The translations under genes were made by a program, and so were the position numbers. This document shows, one piece after another, positions 6,972 through 15,912 of a DNA stretch of 27,082 nucleotides (the first letter of the stretch is position 1; each line of letters begins with the position of its first letter). Below the pieces are notes generated by a model. That model saw nothing but the letters and a program-made list of their open reading frames with translations. It ran no database searches and was not told the origin of the DNA. Source of the DNA: CBDUXP01 sp965371225 [NCBI: uncultured bacterium] (lineage in GTDB: Bacteria > Abyssobacteria > SURF-5 > CBDUXP01); the NCBI GenBank assembly GCA_965371225.1, contig CBDUXP010000053.1:1-27082 (forward strand), given 5' to 3'.

Positions 6972-9900
6972 GCGGCGGCCACCGCAGCCGCCCGCACGGG
7001 GGCACCCATCTCCGTATATAACTGATGCGCGCGCCCGAGTTCCGCGCGCCGCGCGCTCTCATCCCCGGTGAGGATCGCGAGCGCCGCCCGTTGCATGCGG
7101 AGCAGCGCTGCGTACCGCTGGGCGCCGGTGCGCTCCAGGGCCGCTTGAGCCGCGTCCAGAATGGTCTCGAGTTCCTCCGCGGCGGCGGCCCCTCTTGTAC
7201 ACATCAGCACGCGCGCCTGCATCAGGAGGGCCTCGCACTCGAACACCCGGTTGCCCTGCTCGCGCGCGAGACGCGTGGCCTCTGCCGCGGCCTCGATCGC
7301 CGCGGCTTCCTCGCCAAGTTGGAGCCGTGCCCGAGCCAGGCCCACCAGCGCCTTCGGCGCGCGGGCCTGCGCAATGCCGCGTTCGCGGGTGAGTTGCAAG
7401 GCGCCTCCGAATGCTTCCGCCGCTTCCGCCCACGCGCCGTCCGCTGACCGCGCCTGGCCCAGCCCCCGGAGCGCACTGTGGCGCGAGGCGGCATCGCCCA
7501 GGCGCTCGCTGAGTTCCATGGCGGCGCGGGCGTGTTGATTGGCGAGGTCGGGTTCGCCGCCGATGCGTGCGCATTCGGCCGCCGAGCTGTGCATCCACAC
7601 CAGCAGCGCATCCGCGCCGTGTTCCGTCGCGAGTCGGAGCCCCGTCCTGAAGTCTTCACGCGCCCGGTGCAGGTGCCCCTCGTGCATCCACACGGACGCG
7701 CGGATACCGAAGCACGCGATGTACGGCGGAAACCCAATGTACTCCGCGCCCAGGTGCAGGGGCGTGGGCGGTGCGGCTAACAGGCGATCGAGCAACGCAT
7801 GCGCCTGCCGGAGCCGGCCCGCGCTGAAGTACCCCATGGCCAGCGCACCCTGCACGGCGAGGATCAATCCCGCGTCGCCGGTCTGCGTGGCGAGCAGCCG
7901 GGCCTCTTCGCTGAGGGGCAACATGGCGGGGTTGCCGCGGAGGCAGTGGATGAAGGCGTAGGCGGCGGCCAGCATGGCGTGCGCCCCGGTGGCGCGGGTG
8001 CGCATGGCGATCACGCGGCCCTCGGCGTAGATCGCCTCGGCATCGGCCAGCGGCAGGCCCAGCCGCCAGCCATATTGCAGCAACCAAGTGCACGCTTCGA
8101 GGCGGAGCGCCATCGCCTCGGGCGTTTCCGCTTCCGCGTCGAGCAGCCGCCGCACTGCCCGCCACTGTTCCAGCGCGGTTGCGGGATCGCTCAAGCCCGC
8201 GTGCCGCCCCGCGCGGGCGCGCCAGCGCGCCGCCTCGAGCGCGGCGCCGCCACGGGCGAAATGCTCGGCGATGACGGCTGCGTGTGGGTCCGGCGCGTCT
8301 GCATGCAGCGCGGCCAACGCCTGGGCCACCGCCTCATGGACGGTCCGCCGGCCCGCCGCCGGTTGCGATTCATCGACGACTTCATGGGTCAGCGGATGCC
8401 GGAACGCAAACGTGACGTGCGGGTAATAGCCGGTTTCCACCACGAACGCGGCGTCCACCAGCTCGCGCAGCGTGGCATGCACGTCGGCCGCCGGCCAGGG
8501 GAGCACCCGTTGCAGCACGTCCTGGCTGAACTCGCGCCCGATGACCGCCGCCGTTTGCAGCGCGAGCTTTTGCCGAGGCGGCAACGCATCCACCCTGGCG
8601 GTGACCGTTTCTTCAACCGAATGCGGAATGAGGGCCCGATCCGGCTGGTGTCCCAAGCGGTACGCCCCCGGGGTCCCGGTCAGGGCGCCCGCCTGCGCCA
8701 TGGTCCGGACCAGCTCCTCCATAAACAACGGGTTCCCGCCCGTGCGCTCCAGGATGTCCTCTGCGACGGAGGCGATGTCCGCCCGGTCTCCCAGCAGCCG
8801 GCGGAGGAACACCCGGGAAGCCTCCGGTGCCAGGGGCTCCAGCTCAATCCGCGTCCAAGCGAACGTCTCTTGCCAGGGGCGCTGGTAATCGGCCCGGTGC
8901 GTGGCCAAGAGCAGGACCGGGACCTCAGCGACGTGCGCAACATCGTAGGCCAGGGCAGCGGCACTGCTGCGGTCGAACGCGTCGATGTCTTCCAGCACGA
9001 TCACCGTGGGTTCCGCCTGCGCCTGGGCGGTAATCAAGCGTCGGAACGCGCCGTACAGCGCTTGGTCGCCGCCCTCCCGCGCGTTCGCGGGCGGTGGATG
9101 GTCCGCGTCAGCGGCGCCGAGGAACGCCGCCAGCAGGGGATAGTCCCGCATGAGCCGGCCCGACAGCCGCGTCAGACGGTCGAACAGCTTCGCGCGAATC
9201 TGGGACGGCGTATCCGTGTCCGCGATGCCGAAGTAAGAGCGCACCAGGCCCAGCACCGGCATGAAGGGCAGGGCCTGCCCGGCCGGCACGCCGCGCGTCT
9301 CGAACACGGCCACACCCCGGGCGCGGCAGCGGGCGACGAACTCATGGCACAAGCGGCTGCGCCCGACGCCGGGCGGACCCTCCAGCGTCACGAACTGGCC
9401 TCGCCCTTTGAGCGCCAGGTCCAGGCTGCGCTCCAAGGACGCCAGTTCGCCTTCCCGTCCCACCAGCGGCGAGAGCCCGCGCGCGCGCGCCGCGTCGAAG
9501 CGGGTCTGGTGCGGCGCGACGCCGGTCACCGCGAAGAGGGCCTGGGCCTGTGGCGCCTCAGCGCCCCTGATCCGGCCTCGGGGCTCGAGATGCAGGAAGT
9601 CCGCGACCCGTTCGGCCAGGGAGGCGGTGGCGTAGACCTGGCCGGCCGGCGTGAAGTGGGCCAGGGCTTCCAGGAGCCGTGCGCGCGACTGGGGAATGAC
9701 CACCTCCCCCTGCGGGCACGCGTCGGACTTTCGGACGAGGACATCGACCACGTCCAACACGATCCGCGGCGTCAGGCGGATCCCCTCCGTCGCCGCGAGG
9801 TGCTCCACGAAGCGTTCCATCTCGTTCCGCAGCAGCAGCGCGGCGTAGCACGCGAACTGGGCGTGGTGTTCGTGCGCTTGGGGCGCGCCGAATACCGCGA

Positions 9901-10225
9901 GGTAGTGATGGTCCTCGACCGGCAGCACCCGCGCGCCGAATTGCGTCGCGCCCTGCTCCACCAATTCGTGCACCTCCGCCGCAAGTGCGTGCCGCGTGGC
10001 GGGTGCCAGGCCCCCGGTCGCGTCGTCGACTATTTCGGGGACGACGAGCTGGAGGAGGGTGACGCTTTTGCGCTCGTCGCGCGGCGCGTCCAGGGCGGGC
10101 ACCCCGGGTCGGGAGCCGGGCGGCGGGGCATGGGGGTGCCCGTTTCCCGCGAATTTAACTCCGCAGACACGGCAGGCGGATGCACCGCCCTCGATGACTG
10201 CCCGACACTCGGTACAAACTTGCAC
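6968..10225 (-). CDS. Zinc-ribbon, degenerate cyclase, AAA ATPase, TPR regulator-like protein
   Basis: This is a 1085-aa multidomain protein. Order: zinc ribbon (Cys4, Cys7, Cys18, Cys21); class III cyclase-like domain (about 50-235); AAA/STAND-type ATPase introduced by LVGREGELASLE (254-265), with Walker A GPPGVGRS (283-290) and Walker B VIVLEDID (408-415); then about 500 residues of helical TPR-like repeats. The usual cyclase metal-binding aspartates are missing (ERKSVTLLQLVV where FADLVG is expected; EDHHYLAVFGAP where GDG is expected), so it is probably not an active cyclase. The Walker A lysine is replaced by Arg. The GTG start at 10225 fits a G-rich ribosome-binding site and the zinc ribbon; the longer frame only runs into the LLM gene. 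The architecture suggests a signal-sensing switch (inference). Confidence 0.85.
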   Translation of the reverse strand: MQVCTECRAVIEGGASACRVCGVKFAGNGHPHAPPPGSRPGVPALDAPRDERKSVTLLQLVVPEIVDDATGGLAPATRHALAAEVHELVEQGATQFGARVLPVEDHHYLAVFGAPQAHEHHAQFACYAALLLRNEMERFVEHLAATEGIRLTPRIVLDVVDVLVRKSDACPQGEVVIPQSRARLLEALAHFTPAGQVYATASLAERVADFLHLEPRGRIRGAEAPQAQALFAVTGVAPHQTRFDAARARGLSPLVGREGELASLERSLDLALKGRGQFVTLEGPPGVGRSRLCHEFVARCRARGVAVFETRGVPAGQALPFMPVLGLVRSYFGIADTDTPSQIRAKLFDRLTRLSGRLMRDYPLLAAFLGAADADHPPPANAREGGDQALYGAFRRLITAQAQAEPTVIVLEDIDAFDRSSAAALAYDVAHVAEVPVLLLATHRADYQRPWQETFAWTRIELEPLAPEASRVFLRRLLGDRADIASVAEDILERTGGNPLFMEELVRTMAQAGALTGTPGAYRLGHQPDRALIPHSVEETVTARVDALPPRQKLALQTAAVIGREFSQDVLQRVLPWPAADVHATLRELVDAAFVVETGYYPHVTFAFRHPLTHEVVDESQPAAGRRTVHEAVAQALAALHADAPDPHAAVIAEHFARGGAALEAARWRARAGRHAGLSDPATALEQWRAVRRLLDAEAETPEAMALRLEACTWLLQYGWRLGLPLADAEAIYAEGRVIAMRTRATGAHAMLAAAYAFIHCLRGNPAMLPLSEEARLLATQTGDAGLILAVQGALAMGYFSAGRLRQAHALLDRLLAAPPTPLHLGAEYIGFPPYIACFGIRASVWMHEGHLHRAREDFRTGLRLATEHGADALLVWMHSSAAECARIGGEPDLANQHARAAMELSERLGDAASRHSALRGLGQARSADGAWAEAAEAFGGALQLTRERGIAQARAPKALVGLARARLQLGEEAAAIEAAAEATRLAREQGNRVFECEALLMQARVLMCTRGAAAAEELETILDAAQAALERTGAQRYAALLRMQRAALAILTGDESARRAELGRAHQLYTEMGAPVRAAAVAAA

Positions 10226-10346
10226 GGTACTCTGCCCCCCAGCTGCCGAACCGCAGCCCCCGCGAGGTGCGCGGCATCTTACCCCATCCGGGCCGCGGCG
10301 TGAGGGGCACCACGCGCGCGGGCATCCGCCGCCCGCCGGCCGCCGA

Positions 10347-11219
10347 TTAGCCCGGGGCCAACGCCTCCAGCACGCGCTCGTCCGGCAGGGGAACGCCGTC
10401 GGGATGCAAGGGCTGGATGCACACGTGGCTCGCCCCGGCGTCGTGGTGCGCCTGGACCCGCGCGGCAATGGCGTCCGCATCCCCCCAAGCGACCACCGCG
10501 TCCACCAGCTTGTCGGTGCCGCCGTCGGCCAGGTCCTCGTCCGTGAAGCCGAACCGCTGCAAGCTGCGCCGGTAGTTGGGCAGGCCCAGGTACATCTCAA
10601 TGGCTTGCCGGGCGACGCCGCGCGCCTTGGCGGCATCGGTTTCGAGCAGCACCTTCTGCTCCACGCACAGCCACGCGTCGGGCCCCATCACTTCCCGCGC
10701 CCACGCGGTGTGTTCGGGGGGGACGAGGTACGGGTGCGCGCCCTGCGTGCGCTCGGCGGACAGTTGCAACATCTTCGGGTGCAGCGCGCCGATGACGGTG
10801 GGGGGCGGCTCCGCCAGCTGCGCCGCCATGTAGGGCGCCTCCGCCATCTTGTCCAGGTACATCCGCATGAACGAGAGCGGCTTGCTCGCGTCGTGGCCGC
10901 GCACCATCTCCACCATCGGCTTGTGGGACACGCCGAGGCCGAGCAGGAACCGGCCGCCGGACAGCTCGGCGAGGGTGCGTTGCCCCTGCGCCGTGGCAAT
11001 GGGGTCGCGGGCGTATATGTTCGCGATGCCCGTGGCGATGATCAGCGTGTCCGTGTGCGCCAACAGCCAGCCGGCGAGCGCGAAGGGTTCCCGGCCCATG
11101 GCTTCCGGAATCCACAGGGCGCCGTACCCCCACGCTTCCACCTTCCGCGCGAACGCGAGGGACGCCGCCCCCGGCAGGCCGTCCATCCACGTCCAAACCC
11201 CCAGTCGACCGATATCCAT
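10347..11219 (-). CDS. LLM class F420-dependent oxidoreductase
   Basis: This 290-aa luciferase-like monooxygenase (bacterial luciferase/F420-dependent flavin fold, TIM barrel) resembles the mycobacterial-type probable F420-dependent oxidoreductases. Landmarks are the N-terminal GRLGVWTWMD, ARKVEAWGYGALWIPEAMG (24-42), TLIIATGIANIYARDP (58-73) and GGRFLLGLGVSH (87-98), plus the terminal HVCIQPLHPDGVPLP. The cofactor (F420 or FMN) cannot be fixed from sequence. The ATG at 11219 has a strong GGAGGAGGG ribosome-binding site and a TACAAT -10-like hexamer at 11247-11252. The downstream regulator gene begins 121 bp away on the same strand. Confidence 0.88.
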   Translation of the reverse strand: MDIGRLGVWTWMDGLPGAASLAFARKVEAWGYGALWIPEAMGREPFALAGWLLAHTDTLIIATGIANIYARDPIATAQGQRTLAELSGGRFLLGLGVSHKPMVEMVRGHDASKPLSFMRMYLDKMAEAPYMAAQLAEPPPTVIGALHPKMLQLSAERTQGAHPYLVPPEHTAWAREVMGPDAWLCVEQKVLLETDAAKARGVARQAIEMYLGLPNYRRSLQRFGFTDEDLADGGTDKLVDAVVAWGDADAIAARVQAHHDAGASHVCIQPLHPDGVPLPDERVLEALAPG

Positions 11220-11305
11220 CGCCAGCCCTCCTCCGGGCGGCCCTCATTGTAGTGCAGGGTCAGCTCGTCCGCTCCCGGTATCCGGGCGACGGCCGGCGTG
11301 CGCCT

Positions 11306-13165
11306 TCAGAGCCCCTGGGTGGGAGAGGAGAGGGCGTGGAGCGCCGCGGCCTTCCGCGCGGCCTTCGTGTCCGACGCACCAGGTCGCGTGTCGAGCGGGT
11401 TGAACAGGTTCCCGTCGCCGACCAGGGAGAGCGCCGCGCCCAGGGTGGTCCGGCGCACCGCCTGCACGACCCGGTTCACCGCGTACGCCGCGCTGAAATG
11501 CGGGTGCGACACGCGGTACGGACATTCGTCGTCCACCGGGGCGTGGTCGTTCGCGTAGTGGTACACCTTCGGCGCCTCCACCCGCGGGCGCATCCCCATC
11601 GGGCGTACCAGATCGTGCAGCTTGCCCACGTGCGCGCGGTACAGCACGTACGCCGACAGGAGCTTCTGCGCGCGGGTGGGTTCGCCGAAGAGGCCGCGAT
11701 ACCGCCGGTCCAACGTGACAATACGCTGGCGCACGAACCCGTTGGGCGCGAACCGCTTGTTGGCGGCGAGCAGGGGCCACATCTGCCGGGCGAGATTGCG
11801 GTGATACACCGTGCGGCGCCGGCGCAGCTCCTTCGCCCGGGCCTGCCGGCAGAACGCGTACCCGTTCAGGTGCACGGCGAACTGGCGCACCTGCGACGAA
11901 CCCCACGTCTCGTACAACTGCCGGTAGCCGCGGTCCATGAGGAGCATCAGCTCGTGCGGTTTGAAGTTGGTGTAGCGCATGCCGCCCCCGTAAAAGTGCA
12001 CCTCCTCGAACGCCACCGGGTCCAGCCGGTCCGCTTCCTTGAGGCGGTCGTACAGCGCCGTGCCGTGAAACGGCGCCAAGCGCGCAAGCTGGTTCAGGGT
12101 CGGCTCGAGGCCGACGAACCAGTCCAGGTCTTCCTCGATGTTGGCGCGCGTGTGCCAGTCCCAACCGCACATCCAGGCGCCGGTGGTGCCGACGCCGATG
12201 TTGTGCAGCATCTTGAAGACGGCCTGGGCGTCGCCCGCCCGCTTGCTGTAGCCCCCTTCGGCCGCGAACTTGGATTCCACGCCGATGAAGACGTTGCTCA
12301 CCCCGGTCAGGGCGATCTCTTCCGGCTCCCACAGGTCCTGGATCGCGCGGATGGAGCCGAAGGTGAAGAACCCCAACTGGCTGAGGCCAAATTCGCGGTC
12401 CTGCCGGATCCGGTCGCCGAGCGCCCGGAGGTGGGCCTTCTGCAGGAAGTGGTCCTCTTCGATGATGATCGTCTGCGTCACGTTCCGGTTCACCCGGTGG
12501 CGCCGCTTCATCTCCTCGAAACACTGCTCCGGCGCCAACAACTCGTACCGGCGCTTGCCGTAGTGGTGGGTGGTCGTGCAGAAGTCGCAACCGCTGGGGC
12601 AGCCGAGCCCGGACACGAGCATGCCGCTGTTGCCTTCGGGATACGGATCGAGCCACGGCACCGCGTAGCCGCACCGGGGGAGCAGCCGTTGCTGGATCGG
12701 GCCCTCGTCCGGGTCGCCCAGCAACCGCTGCAGAAACCGCACCCCTTCGCCGTGGCAGACGTGGTCGGCCAGCGCGCGCTGCTCGTCCACCGACAGGACT
12801 TCACAGAACGCCATCACGCCGTAGCTGCCGAGGATGATCTGCGTGTCCGGCGCCAGGCGGCGGATCGCCTTGCACATCTCGATCACAATGCCCAGATGCA
12901 CGTGAAAGAAACTGATGCCGATGTAGGGGTAGCCCCGGCGCACCTCGCGCTCGAAGTCCGCCCAGGTGGGATGCTCGAGGATGGTGGCGGGCCACGAGAT
13001 GTTCTGCGCCAGGATGTGGAGCGCGTGGCAGTGGACGTGGCCGGAGTAGGTGAAGATGTCCTGCCCGCGCATAAACCGCTGGGCGTGGGGGTCGATCAAC
13101 GATTCATTGAAGCCCCAGGTGGGCAGGTCGCCGGCCGCGGTGCAAAACAGGATGCGTCGCTCCAT
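11306..13165 (-). CDS. B12-binding-type radical SAM protein
   Basis: This 619-aa protein has an N-terminal region like a cobalamin-binding Rossmann domain (about 40-145; YIGISFFHVHLGIVIEMCKA with later DTQIILGSYGV) followed by a radical SAM core whose CPSGCDFC supplies the [4Fe-4S] cysteines Cys189, Cys193 and Cys196 in the canonical CxxxCxxC spacing. The C-terminal 200 residues are basic, helical and unassigned. Members of this class methylate unreactive carbons or build rings in lipids, cofactors and natural products; the substrate here is unknown. No obvious biosynthetic partners are adjacent. The ATG at 13165 has GGGGAGA 6-7 nt upstream. It diverges from fumC. Confidence 0.88.
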   Translation of the reverse strand: MERRILFCTAAGDLPTWGFNESLIDPHAQRFMRGQDIFTYSGHVHCHALHILAQNISWPATILEHPTWADFEREVRRGYPYIGISFFHVHLGIVIEMCKAIRRLAPDTQIILGSYGVMAFCEVLSVDEQRALADHVCHGEGVRFLQRLLGDPDEGPIQQRLLPRCGYAVPWLDPYPEGNSGMLVSGLGCPSGCDFCTTTHHYGKRRYELLAPEQCFEEMKRRHRVNRNVTQTIIIEEDHFLQKAHLRALGDRIRQDREFGLSQLGFFTFGSIRAIQDLWEPEEIALTGVSNVFIGVESKFAAEGGYSKRAGDAQAVFKMLHNIGVGTTGAWMCGWDWHTRANIEEDLDWFVGLEPTLNQLARLAPFHGTALYDRLKEADRLDPVAFEEVHFYGGGMRYTNFKPHELMLLMDRGYRQLYETWGSSQVRQFAVHLNGYAFCRQARAKELRRRRTVYHRNLARQMWPLLAANKRFAPNGFVRQRIVTLDRRYRGLFGEPTRAQKLLSAYVLYRAHVGKLHDLVRPMGMRPRVEAPKVYHYANDHAPVDDECPYRVSHPHFSAAYAVNRVVQAVRRTTLGAALSLVGDGNLFNPLDTRPGASDTKAARKAAALHALSSPTQGL

Positions 13166-13219
13166 GGAAGTCTCCCCGGCGGGCGCCGCGACGGCAGCGT
13201 CGGTCCTTTATAACGCATA

Positions 13220-13247
13220 ATGATACCGGAATATCTGCTGTCTGCAA
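13220..13247 (-). promoter_or_regulatory. Candidate promoter of the radical SAM gene
   Basis: On the minus strand TTGCAG (13242-13247), a 16-nt spacer and TATCAT (13220-13225) lie in an AT-richer pocket about 55 nt upstream of the ATG. The pocket stands out against the GC-rich surroundings. Confidence 0.45.
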
Positions 13248-13348
13248 GCCCGCCCGGCGCAGGGCCGGCCGGCGTGGGCCGCAGGGAACCGCTGCCAGCG
13301 TGATAGCCTCTGCGCGAGGCGCACATCACGCGCGAGAGGACGAGCCGT

Positions 13349-14776
13349 ATGCCGAGAACCCGCATCGAACGAGACTCCATGGGTGAAATGCGCGTGCCCG
13401 CCGACGTGTTGTACGGGGGGACGACGCAGCGCGCGGTGGAGAACTTCCCCGTATCGGGCCGCGACGTGGGGCCGGAGATCATCCACGCCTTCGCGCTGCT
13501 GAAGCGCGCCTGCGCGGAGGTGAACCGCGACCTGAAGAAGCTCGACCCGAAACTGGCGACGCTCATCATCAAGGCGTGCGACACGGTAGCGAAGGGCACC
13601 GCGGACGCGATGGACGCGGCGGACATGATGTATCACTTTCCTATTGATATCTTCCAAACTGGTTCCGGCACCTCCACGAACATGAACGTGAACGAGGTGC
13701 TGTCGAACATCGCGTGCGTAGCCGCGGGGAAGCGCGTCGGCGCCAAGAAGCCCGTACACCCCAACGACCACGTGAACATGGGACAGTCGTCGAACGACAC
13801 GTTTCCCACCGGCATGCAGGTGGCAGCCGCAGTAGCGATCAAGGACGACCTGATTCCCGCGCTCAAGCAGTTGGCTGGCGCGCTGAACCGGAAGGCCCGG
13901 CAGTGGGACGACATCGTGAAAATCGGGCGCACGCATCTCATGGACGCCACCCCGATCCGGCTCGGGCAGGAATTCTCCGGCTACGCCGCGCAGGCGGACT
14001 ACGCGGTGATCCGTGCCGAGCGGGCGATGGTGCGCCTGGCCGAGAACCTGCCCATCGGCGGCACCGCGGTCGGCACCGGCATCAACACGCACCCCGAGTT
14101 CGGGAAGAAGGTGGCGGCGAAGCTGAGCAAGGCCACCGGCGTGCAGTTCAGCGAATCGCCCAACCACTATGAAGCGCAGGCCACGCGGGATTGCGTCGTG
14201 GCCGCGTCGGGCGAACTGAAGACCATCGCGGTGTCCCTGTCGAAGATCGCGAGCGACATCCGCCTGCTCGGCTCGGGCCCGCGCTGCGGCCTGTTTGAAC
14301 TGTCGCTGCCGGCCACGCAGCCGGGCTCGTCCATCATGCCCGGCAAGGTGAACCCGGTCATCTGCGAATCCATCGTGCAGATCGCGTGTCAGGTCATCGG
14401 TAACGACGTGGCGATCACCATGGGCGGTTTCGGCGGCGTCGGGTCGCTGTTCGAGCTGAACGTGGCTATGCCCATGGCGGCGGACAATCTGTTGACCAAC
14501 ATTCGGTTGCTCGCCAACGGATCGCGCATGTTCGTGGACAAATGCCTCAAGGGGCTGAAGGTGAACAAGGCTATCGCCACCGGCATGGTCGAGCAGTCGC
14601 TCATGACCGTCACCTCGCTCGCGCCCGCCATCGGGTACGACAACGCCGCGAAGGCGGCGAAGGCCGCGCTCAAATCCGGGCAGACCATTCGGGAATACGT
14701 GCTCGCCAAGAAGCTCGTGGACCCGGACACGCTGGACGAGCTGCTCGAACCCCGCGCCATGACGGAGCCGAGCTAG
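13349..14776 (+). CDS. fumC: Class II fumarate hydratase
   Basis: This 475-aa enzyme of the fumarase/aspartase superfamily interconverts fumarate and L-malate in the TCA cycle as a cytosolic, iron-independent tetramer. Conserved regions are all visible: TGSGTSTNMNVNEV (104-117), IGRTHLMDATPIRLGQEF (192-209, with His196), GGTAVGTGINTHPEFG (237-252) and the superfamily signature GSSIMPGKVN (326-335) on the mobile catalytic loop. The NHYEAQATRDCVVAASGELKT-like stretch (from residue 272) favours fumarase over aspartate ammonia-lyase. AGAGGA precedes the ATG. The Nudix gene begins 8 nt after its stop, suggesting co-transcription. Confidence 0.95.
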   Translation: MPRTRIERDSMGEMRVPADVLYGGTTQRAVENFPVSGRDVGPEIIHAFALLKRACAEVNRDLKKLDPKLATLIIKACDTVAKGTADAMDAADMMYHFPIDIFQTGSGTSTNMNVNEVLSNIACVAAGKRVGAKKPVHPNDHVNMGQSSNDTFPTGMQVAAAVAIKDDLIPALKQLAGALNRKARQWDDIVKIGRTHLMDATPIRLGQEFSGYAAQADYAVIRAERAMVRLAENLPIGGTAVGTGINTHPEFGKKVAAKLSKATGVQFSESPNHYEAQATRDCVVAASGELKTIAVSLSKIASDIRLLGSGPRCGLFELSLPATQPGSSIMPGKVNPVICESIVQIACQVIGNDVAITMGGFGGVGSLFELNVAMPMAADNLLTNIRLLANGSRMFVDKCLKGLKVNKAIATGMVEQSLMTVTSLAPAIGYDNAAKAAKAALKSGQTIREYVLAKKLVDPDTLDELLEPRAMTEPS

Positions 14777-14784
14777 CCGTTTCG

Positions 14785-15237
14785 ATGGCAGACGCGCAGC
14801 GGGCGGTGGACCGCTTCACGCTCGTAGCGGCGGTGCACCTGTTCCTGGTGCGGGGGGACGAGGTGCTGCTGCTGCGGCGGCACAACACCGGCTACGAGGA
14901 TGGGAACTACAGCGTCATCGCCGGGCACCTGGACGGTGGGGAAGAGGTCCGCGCCGCGGCGGTCCGCGAGGCGCGCGAGGAAGCGGGGATCACGCTGCGC
15001 CCGGACGACATCCAGGTGGTCGGCGTGATGCATCGCCGGTCGGCGGACGAGCGCGTCGACTTCTTCGTCGCGGCGACTGGGTGGACCGGCGCGATCGCGA
15101 ACTGCGAACCGCACAAGTGCGATGAGCTTGCGTGGTTTCAGTTCGATGCGCTCCCCGCCAACGTCATCCCCTACGTCCGCCGCGCGCTGGACAATTACCG
15201 CGCCGGCTCCTGGTTCGATAGCTTCGGCTGGGGCTAA
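14785..15237 (+). CDS. Nudix hydrolase
   Basis: This 150-aa protein carries a perfect Nudix box (GX5EX7REUXEEXGU) spanning Gly47 to Ile69, the Mg-binding helix-loop-helix that hydrolyses nucleoside diphosphate derivatives. The upstream strand FTLVAAVHLFLV and the HLDGGEE loop are typical of MutT/ADP-ribose-type members, but the substrate is not predictable. The ATG at 14785 follows the fumC stop by 8 nt, with only a weak GGAG further upstream inside fumC, so translation probably depends on coupling to fumC. Its TAA stop is interlocked with the TAG of the converging membrane protein gene. Confidence 0.92.
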   Translation: MADAQRAVDRFTLVAAVHLFLVRGDEVLLLRRHNTGYEDGNYSVIAGHLDGGEEVRAAAVREAREEAGITLRPDDIQVVGVMHRRSADERVDFFVAATGWTGAIANCEPHKCDELAWFQFDALPANVIPYVRRALDNYRAGSWFDSFGWG

Positions 15238-15866
15238 GTACTCGCGGTCGCAACCGGGAGGCGCGTGCGGCCAATGTGCCAGCCCGATAAGGTCCCCGCC
15301 ACCGTGCCTAACACTTGCATGTGCATAGCGGATTCAAGAACTCCGGTGCCACACTTCCGCGGAATGTCCAGGTATTGGGTTACGACCAGGGCGGTGAGAC
15401 CCGCACCGATGAGGGTGCCCGCCAACACGGGGTGGCAGGGATTCGAGTGTTGAAACACGTTAAGCAGATACCCCCCCACCACCGCGAGCACAGCCGCGCC
15501 CGCGAGAATGAATGCCAGCAGGGTCGTCGCGTCGGCCAGATATGCAGGCACGCCGAAACGGCGTGAGTAACTAAAGGTTGTCAACCGTTGAAATCCTCCG
15601 AGCATTATGCCGATGGAGTACACGGCGAAGGAGCACCACCACAGGCCGACACGCTCACCCGGCCGGACTCTTGCACCAGTGCATGGGCCGCCCAATATCT
15701 CGTTAGCGGAGTAGGGACCGAGAACGCAGGCAGCAAGCATTGCAGTATTCAGGCCAAAAGCGTGCAGGGAATCGAAGCCTAGGAAATGCAGGACAGGCAG
15801 GGGCCCGACTGCCAGGATTGGCCAGCATAGATTGGCAATCCAGTAGCTCCTGCCGACGCTGCGCAC
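15234..15866 (-). CDS. Multi-pass membrane protein of unknown function
   Basis: This 210-aa, strongly hydrophobic protein has about five predicted membrane segments (about residues 10-30, 37-51, 73-92, 110-133 and 145-163). I recognise no family. The GTG at 15866 is the only upstream start and has no evident Shine-Dalgarno. The region is visibly less GC-rich and uses more A/T-ending codons than its neighbours, suggesting recent acquisition. It lies downstream of the GNAT gene on the same strand (46-nt gap) and its stop interlocks with that of the Nudix gene. Confidence 0.7.
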   Translation of the reverse strand: MRSVGRSYWIANLCWPILAVGPLPVLHFLGFDSLHAFGLNTAMLAACVLGPYSANEILGGPCTGARVRPGERVGLWWCSFAVYSIGIMLGGFQRLTTFSYSRRFGVPAYLADATTLLAFILAGAAVLAVVGGYLLNVFQHSNPCHPVLAGTLIGAGLTALVVTQYLDIPRKCGTGVLESAMHMQVLGTVAGTLSGWHIGRTRLPVATAST

Positions 15867-15912
15867 GAGTCAAGAGTAGCGTGGTGGCTCGCGCCTCGCC
15901 GCAATTCCGCCG

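Noticed and set aside
10226-10636. N-terminal extension of the zinc-ribbon/AAA protein into the LLM gene
   Set aside because: The extra residues are Arg/Pro-rich frame-shadow of the LLM oxidoreductase; the GTG at 10225 gives a clean zinc-ribbon N terminus and a G-rich ribosome-binding site.
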